DNA of 64,000 nucleotides from Zizania palustris (taxonomy: Eukaryota > Streptophyta > Magnoliopsida > Poales > Poaceae), in NCBI GenBank assembly GCA_019279435.1, contig JAAALK010000082.1, positions 24,833,034-24,897,033 on the forward strand, read 5' to 3'. Positions 56,394-64,000 of this stretch are shown one piece after another. The notes beneath the pieces are model-generated. The model made no database searches. It saw only the letters and a list, made by a program, of their open reading frames with translations, and was not told the origin of the DNA. The position numbers and the translations under genes are program-made. How positions within the stretch are numbered: position 1 is the first letter of the stretch; each line of letters opens with the position of its first letter.

Positions 56394-57734
56394 TCTTGTT
56401 TTGGGAGTTGTGTATCCTTTTTAGGATATTTTGAGTCAACTTTTCATCAGTATCAGTTTTACTTTTTTATTGAGTCTTTTTGTGTGCGTTCATATTATGC
56501 ATAATCATCAATCACATTTTGAGCTTGCTTCTGTTATATGATTAATCTACTTTACCTTCTCTAGCTAGTATATGTTTTTGATTACTTGTCGATGATCATG
56601 TTCTATTTCAGTTTACATGATATATCTGATATTTGTCATATGCATAGCTTTTATGCTTTAAAATTGAAAAATGATCACCATTGCTTATGGTAACTAGCAT
56701 GTGTAGGCTGAATGCTTTCGCTATCTTTTACATGCCTTGTAGCTAGATCCTTACTTAGATGCAGATATGCAACTTGGACATCTATATACTTTAAATATGA
56801 AAAATGTGTTATAAAATGATAAAAAAATTCAGAAAAATGAAAAATTTATGCATTTATATGATTATCAGAAAAGATCCAGGTGGGTTTGCTTTGTCGCATT
56901 GCATTGTTCTGGACTGCTTACCATAGCACTTTGGTATGAACTAGGATGGTGTAATGTATGCCAAGACCAATGTCTTAAGCTTCTGATGGTCCAGTTCTGG
57001 CCTAGGCTTGACTTGGTCGGTTAGCATAAGGTTTGACATGCAAATAATCCCTGGCAGAAATGAAAAATATAAAGAAAAAGTCTAAAAAATTTAAAAAGAT
57101 GACAAGTTTGCTGAAGCACTTTGTTTTGGACAATGCTTATCTTGGTAGATATCAGTTAGGTTTTGCATCTCATGTTTTACCTTTCTTGTCAACTAGAAAA
57201 TGTGGTTATGTTTTTGTTTGCAAAAATCGAAAAATGCGTGCTAATGACTCTCTTTAGATATCATCTATTTCACTGATCATGTCATGTATCTTAGACAATA
57301 TATCTTTTGCTATACCTGTTAGATGTTGTAATTGCAGTCAATCATATCTAAGAAGCATGCTTTTCACACTCCACCTGCACCCCATCTGCATTCATGGCAT
57401 ATTTTGAGGGGAGCTGCATTTCAGGGGGAGTTTGTGTCTATGTCTCTTTAGAGTGCATTTAGTCTCACTTGATGAGTCCAATTGTCAACAAGGGGGAGAA
57501 ATTTTGGATATATTTTTGGCTTTCTCTGGGATTTATTTCAGGGGGAGTTGAACTTGTTTTTGAGTCTTTATTTTTGGTTAACCATAATGACCATTTTCTT
57601 GCTTCTGTTTGGCTTTTGGTCATTAGGGTTAAACTTTTATGTTATTTCTTCTATTTTCTTTTGTCTTTGTTTTTCTGTTTCCACATGTTTTGCAGGTTCT
57701 AGAGATGAGCTGAAAAGAGTGTTGACAATGCACT
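56394..57734 (+). other. Non-coding internal region replacing pol
   Basis: About 1.34 kb between gag and the polypurine tract is AT-rich, has no frame with pol similarity and contains GGGGGAG motifs at about 57424, 57492 and 57541 before the tract itself at 57741. In complete SIRE elements pol would lie between gag and such a region. Confidence 0.7.
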
Positions 57735-57749
57735 CATCAAGGGGGAGAT
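57735..57749 (+). other. Polypurine tract before LTR2
   Basis: CATCAAGGGGGAGAT directly precedes TGAGAAAC at 57750, identical to the tract of the minus-strand element at 1749-1735. Confidence 0.88.
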
Positions 57750-59836
57750 TGAGAAACTATGTTGAAGAATATGGTTTTGATATTCTAGATGTGATGAGTG
57801 ATTTTCAATGGAAGTCAAAGGAAGGGAGATGTGAAGACCTGCCGAGTCTGAGGCGCATGTGACTCAGGTACACGGGCAGTGAGCGACGGCCGGGCAGAGG
57901 AGCCGCGGAGTCGGGCTAGCCCAATCCGGGTACATGGCTAAGAGCGGCAGATGATCCACTAGTCTGTTGACTAGGTTTGACTTAGGTACACGGGCGGCGA
58001 GCGATTGCCGGGCTGAGGAAGCTGCAGGGTCGGGTCGGCCCAATCCGGGTACCCGGTGCGAAGACGGTGGACGCTTTGTCAGTTTCGGCGTAAAACTGAC
58101 AATCTATGATTTATTCGTTTTTAGGATATTAATATTTAGTTTTTAAGTTTAGAATATTTTTATTTGAGTCAGGTGATTTTTCTAATAATTTTTTAGTAAT
58201 TTTTGGAATTTATTTTTAGAGTCAGTTTATTTTACCCGAGGGTAAATTAGTCTTTTCATGTATTAGTATTCGCCTATAAATAGGCCCCTATCTAGGGATG
58301 GCAACAGGGAGAATCCCCGGCGGGGAGGGGTCCCCGTCCCCGTCCCCACTAGACAAAAAAATCACCGTTCCCCGTCCCCATCCCCGGCTTCGGGGATAGA
58401 TTTTCCCCATCCCCGGCCCGCTCCCCGTCGTGGATTTGGTTACCCGTCGGGGAGAAAATCCCCGTTTAGGTATATATATACACATATATATACATATACA
58501 TATATACATATACATATAAATATACATATATATATATACATATACATACACACATATATATACACACAAACATATACACGCATACACATACATATACATA
58601 CATATGTGTGTATATATATATAATATGGACCCACATTTAATTTTCGCGGGTATATTAACGGGGAACGGGGATGGGGAGTAGAGGAACGTCCCCGTCCCCG
58701 CTTCACCCGACGGGGATAGATTTTTCCCCGATTGTCCCCCCGCGGGGATGAGATTTCCCCATACACGTCCTCTAATAGAGGAAATCCCCATCGGGGATCG
58801 GGGAACGGGGCCCCATTGCCATCCCTACCCCTATCCCCTTGGAGATAGATGACTGTTTTGATTAGATCAATCTACAAATCTACAGTCCACAAAATTTTTC
58901 GTCGCCGTCGAACTTATTCCTCTCTGGCGTTGTTCTTCTCCGGTGAGTGCATGCGTGTTACCACGTTTTCATCCGGCGAAAATTTTTGCTGTTGTTTATC
59001 CCCCACGGCACGGTCTTCTTCGTCGCTTGGCTGCATCAGGGGGCCCACGGCGGCTGGGAATCACCGGCGTTGCTTTCTCACACGCTGCATGCAGCATGCT
59101 AGCCCTGTCACAAGCGGGCCCCACGACGTGAAGGCTTTTCCCACGATGAGCAGTGCAGCAGGCACATTGCGTGTGCAAGGGACTCCACGGAGGTTTGCTT
59201 TTTACGGCGGAAAGCAACAAACGCACGCAGCTTTTCACAACGTCAACAACGGTGAGGTACTTTGATGCAGGTAAATTTTGTTTTAGGTAGTTTTAATCTA
59301 CTATATTTAGGGAGATCAAATTTTTAGATAATCATTTATTAATAAATTAGCTGAAAATCTATTTTGAAATTTCGTTGATATTCTAATCTGTTAAATTTTT
59401 ATTAGTTGTCTAGTATTTTTTTATCTGTTTAATCTGGTCATATAAAATGAAGAGAAAAATTTATTAGTCGCAATTATAATTTTTATTCTAGTTTTTACCT
59501 GCAATATTTTCGGTTTAATTCTGAATTAATTTTTAGTAATTCATGTTCTATTCATTTGATTAGTATTTTATTTCTAGACTAAAATATAAATATTTCGTGA
59601 CTGTTTTCTAGGTGTTTTTATTTACTACAATATTTTTATTTAGATTATTATTAATATCATTTTAATTAGGACACCGGTCAATTTTTTTTGGCTAGAAAAC
59701 TTTAATTCCTGAAATTTTCTTTGCAAATATTATTTGTCTCGTTAAGTTCATTTGGGTGGTGGGAGTAAAATATAGTTTAGCAAGAAATTTTTAGGCGCCC
59801 ATTCACCCCCCTCTGGTCACTACTTTCGGTTTTACA
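57750..59836 (+). repeat. LTR2 of the SIRE tandem
   Basis: Colinear with LTR1. I count roughly 17 differences in the first 370 bp, nearly all transitions. It contains a 535-bp hAT element not present in LTR1, and is followed by a PBS and gag as LTR1 is. Confidence 0.92.
58293..58827. mobile_element. hAT MITE in LTR2 (535 bp)
   Basis: The left end TAGGGATGGCAACAGGG and the complement of the right end, TAGGGATGGCAATGGGG, form the inverted repeat. CCCCTATC is duplicated at 58285-58292 and 58828-58835. Subterminal CCCCGTCCCC repeats flank an AT-rich microsatellite core of TATATACA type (58470-58622). LTR1 has the empty site. No coding sequence. Confidence 0.9.
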
Positions 59837-59892
59837 AGTGGTATCAGAGCGAGGTTAGGTTTTTCTAATATCTTAGCCGATTCTAAAACCTA

Positions 59893-60447
59893 GGTAGTGA
59901 CCATGACGTCTCCTGGTAAAATCCCATCCCTAGAAGCTTTTGGCTACACTTATTGGAAGACTCGCATGCGAGCATACCTTATGAGCTAGAGCTCAGACAT
60001 ATGGGAGATTTGTGTTCATCCTAGTTTCACCATAACGACTATTGCTGCGGATACTGCTGCTAATGTAATTACCCAACATCAAAATAATAGTAAGGCGGTG
60101 AACATTTTATTTTCTGGTCTAGGTCCTAGTGAGTTCGAGCGTGTTAGCCATCTCACCACTGCTAGAGAGATCTGGGCTACCCTCCAGGCACACCATGAGG
60201 GGACAACTCAGGTCAAGGCTAGACTATATCAGACCTACCGGCGTGAGTATGAAAATTTCTCACAGAAGACGGGTGAGACTGTTGAGGCTTTGTTTGGTCG
60301 CTTTCAATCGATCATTAACAAGCTACGCGTTAACAAGGCCGATAGTGATCAGCTGGTCTCAGATCATGAACAGGCGCTTAAGGTACTTCATACCTTGGAC
60401 CCTAAGATCTGGGAGATCAAGGTCTCTTCTATTGTTGAGAGGACATC
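59893..60447 (+). pseudogene. Second gag copy, truncated
   Basis: It matches 53636-54191, starting with the same ATG (59902), with about nine differences over 550 bp by eye. A TAG at 59987-59989 stands where copy 1 has CAG (53730-53732); conversely CAG at 60350-60352 stands where copy 1 has TAG. The match ends at about 60441, followed by a short GACATC filler and then LTR sequence. Confidence 0.88.
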
Positions 60448-60508
60448 TTTAGCAAGAAATTTTTAGGCACCCATTCACCCCCCTCTGGTCGCTACTTTCG
60501 GTCCTACA
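60448..60508 (+). repeat. LTR3 remnant
   Basis: The last 61 bp of the LTR (TTTAGCAAGAAATTTTTAGG to CCTACA) are followed by the target duplication CCTGT. It is the far end of the original 3' LTR. Confidence 0.85.
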
Positions 60509-60513
60509 CCTGT

Positions 60514-60760
60514 GTCATCTGTGGCACAGCTGATGGCATACTTTGAACAGTATGCCAAGGTGGAGGAGGGCTGCCTTCGATGAGCCGTAGTACCCGCACC
60601 GGCCCTCCGAGAAGTGAAGACGGAGCCCGAAGCCTTAGCTTCTCTGCAACCCCCTCAAGACAATCGCTTCAACGATCACAGGCGAGGAAAGAAGCATTTC
60701 CGCTCGGAGGTGTTAAGCATCGCACCCTCCATTTTGAAGGCACCTGCCAATTATCAGTAG
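60514..60760 (+). pseudogene. Tat gag, second part
   Basis: Directly after the SIRE tandem the gag frame resumes with SVAQLMAYFEQYAKVEEG and, past a TGA at 60578, REVKTEPEALASLQPPQDNR and KKHFRSEV. It stops at TAG near 60757, just before the tandem array. No zinc knuckle or protease is present, so gag is truncated before its usual end. Confidence 0.65.
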
Positions 60761-60770
60761 GCGCAATCAA

Positions 60771-61410
60771 AGCATCTGTAAAAGAGCCGAAGGTGTCCAG
60801 CCTATGGATTCCAGGCTCCAGCTTGTTAGGATCCGTAGAAGAGTCTAAGGACTTTAAAAATAAACAGATTTCTGTCCTCCGGGTTCGAAGCATATGTAAA
60901 AGAGCCAAAGGTGGCCAGCCTATGGATTCTAGGCTCCAGCTTGTTAGGATCTGTAGAAGAGTCTAAGGACTTTAAAAATAAACAGATTTCCGGCCTCCGG
61001 GTTCGAAGCATCTATAAAAGAGCTGAAGGTGGTCAGCCTATGGATTCCAGGCTCCAGCTTGTTAGGATCCGTAGAAGAGTCTAAGGACTTTAAAAATAAA
61101 AAGATTTCTGGCCTCTAGGTTCGAAGCATCTGTAAAAGAGCCAAAGGTGGCTAGCCTACGGATTCCAGGCTCCGGCTTGTTAGGATCCGTAGAAGAGTCT
61201 AAGGACTTTAAAAATAAACAGATTTTCGGCCTATGGGTTCGAAGCATCTGTAAAAGAGCCGAAGGTGGCCAGCCTACGGATTCCAGGCTACGGCTTGTTA
61301 GGATCCGTAGAAGAGTCTAAGGACTTTAAAAAAACAGACTTCTGACCTCTGAGTTCGAAGCATCTGTAAAAGAGTCGAAGGTGACCAAGCAATAAGGTTT
61401 CAAGGCTCCG
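60771..61410 (+). repeat. 118-bp tandem array, five units and a partial sixth
   Basis: Units start AGCATCTGTAAAAGAGCC at 60771, 60889, 61007, 61125, 61243 and 61359 (the last spacing is 116). Each contains AGGCTCCAGCTTGTTAGGAT and GAGTCTAAGGACTTTAAAAA blocks. Differences between units are few and scattered. Confidence 0.92.
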
Positions 61411-61702
61411 GCCAATGAGACACTTTTAAAGTCCTAAGCAACTAGTATAGGAGCTTGCAAGTATAAATTCACCTCCGAAACTTACAAAAACCATAATACG
61501 AACGTATGGTTCGAAGAACTCTACGAAAAAGTAAAGTATGGTTATTAAGTGTTGTGCGAAGCATCGGATTGTTGTGCACGTCATTGTGTTCGACGGACCT
61601 TATTGCAACGCGTAAGGTCCCCCACCTACAAGGAGGGGTAGGAGGGTAAAGAACAACAAGATGCTTCCGGTACAATTCATATTAATTTGTCATACTTTTA
61701 CA

Positions 61703-62149
61703 TCAAGAGAAATTTTGGTCTAAGCCTAGGTAAAATCGGAGACCCTTTCGGTCTCTAGAGCTACCTCTACGGCTACTTTGACCTTCGGAGCTCGAAGCCG
61801 CTGAGATTGTCTTTTTAGTTCGAGTGCTCTTCTTCCTCGAAGCTCGTAGTTTCTTCTGCTCCTCTTGAATCTCGGCCCAAGTCAGAAGCCTTTCGGAGTT
61901 AGCCTCCGTAGGGTCTTCGGCCTGATACTCCGAGTCAGACCAATCTATATATTCGGAGGATGAAGATGTCTTCTTCTTTTCCTCCTCGATGTAAGTTAAG
62001 ACTTCTTGACAAACTTCGAGGGTTACCTCCCCTTTATCTCCATGAGAAACAGAGAAGCGGGAGCGGCGGTAAGGCCTTAAGCTCTCAAGGATTGACCACT
62101 GTTGTCGGAGCCCTTCGTTAATTTCCAGTATTTCAAAGTCTGGTTCCAA
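61703..62149 (-). CDS. Tat antisense extra ORF, C-terminal exon (second copy)
   Basis: The minus-strand frame of 148 codons, open without a stop, has LRQQWSILESLRP, a Ser/Glu-rich middle, SSEYIDWSDSEYQ, LLTWAEIQEEQKKL, a long Lys/Arg/Ser tail and the end GLRFYLGLDQNFS. It is homologous to 7081-7589. A probable acceptor (TTCTTTTAG) lies just upstream, at about 62170. It is intact, unlike the other copy. Unknown function. Confidence 0.65.
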   Translation of the reverse strand: MEPDFEILEINEGLRQQWSILESLRPYRRSRFSVSHGDKGEVTLEVCQEVLTYIEEEKKKTSSSSEYIDWSDSEYQAEDPTEANSERLLTWAEIQEEQKKLRASRKKSTRTKKTISAASSSEGQSSRRGSSRDRKGLRFYLGLDQNFS

Positions 62150-62400
62150 AAGACATGATAGAACCTAAAAGAATAAAACATCCAAACAAGTCCTTCGTTT
62201 ATAAACTTTTCATTAATGCAAGGGGCTTTACAAGATTTCTTATACATGATTAAGCGCCCTATGAGCTAAACCTGCAGGTCGGTTGGAGGAGTAGGAGGTG
62301 TCGGATCTGGCGAAGTAGGAAGCGACGACCTTGTCTGTGCTTGCTTCTGCTGACGGGCCTCGTTGATCCAAGATTTAGCTGCAGCCTTGTGGTCTGTCTT

Positions 62401-63150
62401 CTAGGTTGACCAGAAAACTTCCCAAGCCGAGGCTACATCTGGCGAAGGATGTAACAAGTTCTCGGAGGCAAAGCTTCCGGGTGTCGAACCCCAGACCAGA
62501 GCGATAGGAATCCGAAGGGCTTCGAGGTGATGGAGGACTCCAATCCCAGCGCATTGTCCGGAGATCTCTCCGTACCGGACGCCAGAGCCCATCATCAGCG
62601 ACGTCGCCACTTGAATCCTCTTCAGCTTCCGATCGAGAGACTCGCTGGCCGTAGCAGAAGACGAAGGGCACATAGTGCCAAAATATTCCAAGGTGCCTTG
62701 AAGGGCATCTAAGGTACGTTCTGCTATATTGGCATTCTTCTTCTCTGCCGCCTCCAACCCCGCAGCAGTAGCAGATACTTCGGCCATCTGGGACAGTAGG
62801 GAGCTTTTCTGGGCCATCGCCTGCTTGAGAGAGCCTTGGATCTCTACAAGTTGAGTGCTCGAAGTGGCCGCCGCCTGCTGGAGCTTCTCGACCTCTGGTC
62901 GGAGCACCAAGCACTCGGCTTCAGCTTCTTGGGCTGAAGTTCGGAGTGTGCCACTGTTCTGCCTTTCGAGCCGGAGGGCTTCGTCGGCTTCGGCCCTAGC
63001 CCTTCGTTCCTCGAGGACCTCTTCCTCCAACCGAAGTGTTTTCTTTTCGGAGTCCTTAAGCGCGGATTGGAGGGTGGTAACCTTCCCCTTGAGTCGGTTA
63101 GTTTCGACTTCGTTGGAAGTCGCTGCCGCTCTAGCAAGGACAAATTGCTG
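62401..63150 (-). CDS. Tat antisense extra ORF, coiled-coil exon (second copy)
   Basis: It begins after CTCTTGCAG at the 3' splice site near 63150 with QFVLARAAATS and matches the exon start at 6166. About 180 residues form a continuous coiled coil rich in Glu, Ala and Leu. LEYFGTMCPSSS and KRIQVATSLMM then match the first copy, and a globular end with GVLHHLEALRIP follows. The frame closes at TAG 62403-62401. Its own upstream exons are cut off by the element at 63173. No damage is seen in this exon. Confidence 0.65.
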   Translation of the reverse strand, partial: QQFVLARAAATSNEVETNRLKGKVTTLQSALKDSEKKTLRLEEEVLEERRARAEADEALRLERQNSGTLRTSAQEAEAECLVLRPEVEKLQQAAATSSTQLVEIQGSLKQAMAQKSSLLSQMAEVSATAAGLEAAEKKNANIAERTLDALQGTLEYFGTMCPSSSATASESLDRKLKRIQVATSLMMGSGVRYGEISGQCAGIGVLHHLEALRIPIALVWGSTPGSFASENLLHPSPDVASAWEVFWST

Positions 63151-63172
63151 CAAGAGGAACAAGTAAGTACCA

Positions 63173-63518
63173 GGTTGTCATTGTTACCTCGTGGAGAGCG
63201 GTTGCGGTGGCCGCCCATACCTTGACGGTTGAACTGAAAGCGATGACGTGCAGCCTCGTCAGGGTCAATGGCATTGTTTCCGACATAGGATAGGTCATCT
63301 TCCTCTTCAATATGGTCGTCTTCCTCTTCAACATGGTCATTGTTGGCTCGTGCAGCAGGCAAGCGTGTTTCCAAGGCAGTCATCCGGTCTACTAGGTCAG
63401 CCACAGTACGTGCGAGACGTTCGATGGAATGTTGGGTCTGCCGCTGAGACTCTAGTAGAGCACGTCGTGAGACACATTCATTAAAATCAGATGGAGGGGT
63501 ACCGCTGTTATCTGCCAT
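63173..63518 (-). pseudogene. Gypsy-type gag N-terminus, truncated
   Basis: ATG 63518 opens MADNSGTPPSDFNECVSRR, followed by a helical stretch (SIERLARTVADLVDRM), an acidic duplication (DHVEEEDDHIEEEDDLSY) and RHRFQFNRQGMGGHRNRSPR. This resembles the start of Ty3/gypsy gag of chromovirus types (CRM or Reina), but I am not sure of the lineage. It ends abruptly at about 63173, where the intron of the antisense ORF begins. Confidence 0.5.
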
Positions 63519-64000
63519 GTTAGTGAAAGACAAAACAACAAAGAATAATCCTGATGGAAAACAGCTAGGTGTGGTGGTGGGTGTGGGGTGGAAGCAATCC
63601 GTCAAGCACCTTACCCACGCTTGCAAGTGTTCTTACCACGCCGCAGTGAGGTCACCGGCCTACAGGTGATGAACCAAGTGGAGGGTGGTGGCAATTGCAA
63701 GGAATGAACCTGTCCTGACCAAGAGAAAGGTGTAGCTTGGAAGGCAAAGTGAGTAGCAAGGATTAGCGATAATAATAACAGTTAAACCAAGTTCAATAAG
63801 TATTCCCTAGTACTCGTCAAAGTTGCTGGCCTTAGTGCTCCCAAGGTGAAAATTCAAGCAATAGAGGGAAACTATGTGCCCAAAACTCAAATGGAAGCAA
63901 CACATGCCAAATTCAGCTCTCTGCAGATCGGACAAGGGATCGGACAAGCAGAAACTGTCACTGCCTGCCACTGCCTGCCACTGATCGGACAAGAGTTCGG
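63519..64000. other. Upstream region of the gag fragment, unassigned
   Basis: No convincing gene, LTR end or primer site. On the minus strand it would be the leader of the gag at 63518. CTGCCACTGCCTGCCACTGATCGGACAAG-type short repeats occur at 63920-63995. Confidence 0.4.

Larger units (their letters stand above)
51288..60508 (+). mobile_element. Tandem gag-only SIRE-type element: LTR-gag-LTR-partial gag-LTR remnant
   Basis: LTR1 51288-53579, internal 53580-57749, LTR2 57750-59836, a second internal copy 59837 to about 60447, and an LTR3 tail about 60448-60508. The whole is flanked by CCTGT at 51283-51287 and 60509-60513, so it is one insertion. Both internal copies start with the same PBS (TGGTATCAGAGCGAGG). 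Internal 1 codes only for a large gag and no pol. Unequal exchange between LTRs of one insertion gives exactly this arrangement; a later deletion removed most of the second internal copy and of LTR3. Confidence 0.9.
49716..63172 (+). mobile_element. Non-autonomous Tat-lineage element, split by a SIRE tandem
   Basis: 5' LTR 49716-50212, Tat-type PBS at 50214, gag 50418-51287 continuing at 60514-60760, a 118-bp tandem array 60771-61410, and an antisense extra ORF 63150-61703 on the minus strand. There is no protease, RT, RNase H or integrase between gag and the array. Gag breaks off at exactly the point where the SIRE tandem is inserted, and CCTGT is duplicated around it. The right end is interrupted near 63172 by another element, so the 3' LTR is not seen. 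Confidence 0.8.

Noticed and set aside
58288..58791. 167-codon frame in the LTR2 hAT element
   Set aside because: Mostly a translated TATATACA microsatellite plus GGGGA repeats.
51288..59836. A normal single retrotransposon with LTR1 and LTR2 as its two ends
   Set aside because: LTR2 is followed by a PBS and gag, not by flanking DNA; the matching CCTGT duplication is at 60509 after a third LTR tail.

Overview
The window is nuclear DNA of a grass (Poaceae). The evidence is two intron-exon or plastid-targeted plant genes of clear identity (a PAM68-like thylakoid assembly factor and a complete seven-exon ANGUSTIFOLIA gene) set in a mass of plant LTR retrotransposons, a plant L1 LINE whose ORF1 layout is familiar from grasses, a Pong-like element and hAT MITEs. 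I cannot name the species. Positions 4222-5221 are a 1000-base run of N, presumably an assembly gap.

Layout, left to right. 1-4221: minus-strand Copia element of the SIRE/Maximus type (partial 3' LTR, long 3' untranslated region, broken RT-RNase H). 5222-23427: a minus-strand Ty3/gypsy Tat-lineage element with an antisense, intron-containing extra ORF on the plus strand (5222-7589), a tandem repeat array, and a pol split by a 12-kb Tekay/Del chromovirus (8728-20781) that landed inside its integrase. 23428-25110: a truncated SIRE-type LTR. 25111-26316: unclassified AT-rich DNA. 26317-about 32650: near full-length minus-strand L1 LINE. 33016-33678 (plus) PAM68 and 34022-44181 (minus) ANGUSTIFOLIA form a convergent pair and are the only intact host genes seen. 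Intron 6 of ANGUSTIFOLIA holds a 1-kb TRIM-like element that itself holds a 3.4-kb non-autonomous Tat derivative; intron 3 holds a Tourist-like MITE. 44545-49586: a dead Pong-like element just upstream of ANGUSTIFOLIA. 49716 to about 63172: a plus-strand non-autonomous Tat element (LTR, gag, 118-bp tandem repeats, antisense extra ORF). Its gag is split by a tandem SIRE-type insertion, 51288-60508, arranged LTR-gag-LTR-partial gag-LTR remnant, which encodes no pol and whose two complete LTRs each carry a different hAT MITE. 63173-64000: another minus-strand gag fragment and unassigned sequence.

The nesting order can be read from target duplications: Tat before Tekay; Tat before SIRE tandem before hAT; ANGUSTIFOLIA intron before TRIM before Tat derivative. 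Almost all element ORFs are dead, mostly through nonsense codons explicable by C-to-T (or G-to-A) change at CAG, CGA, CAA or TGG. In the SIRE tandem this is shown directly, because each copy keeps the CAG that the other has as TAG. I found no CRISPR array, tRNA or rRNA gene, and nothing that I would call a wholly new biological system. The most interesting material is the repeated occurrence of spliced antisense ORFs of unknown function in Tat elements, and the gag-only SIRE tandem.
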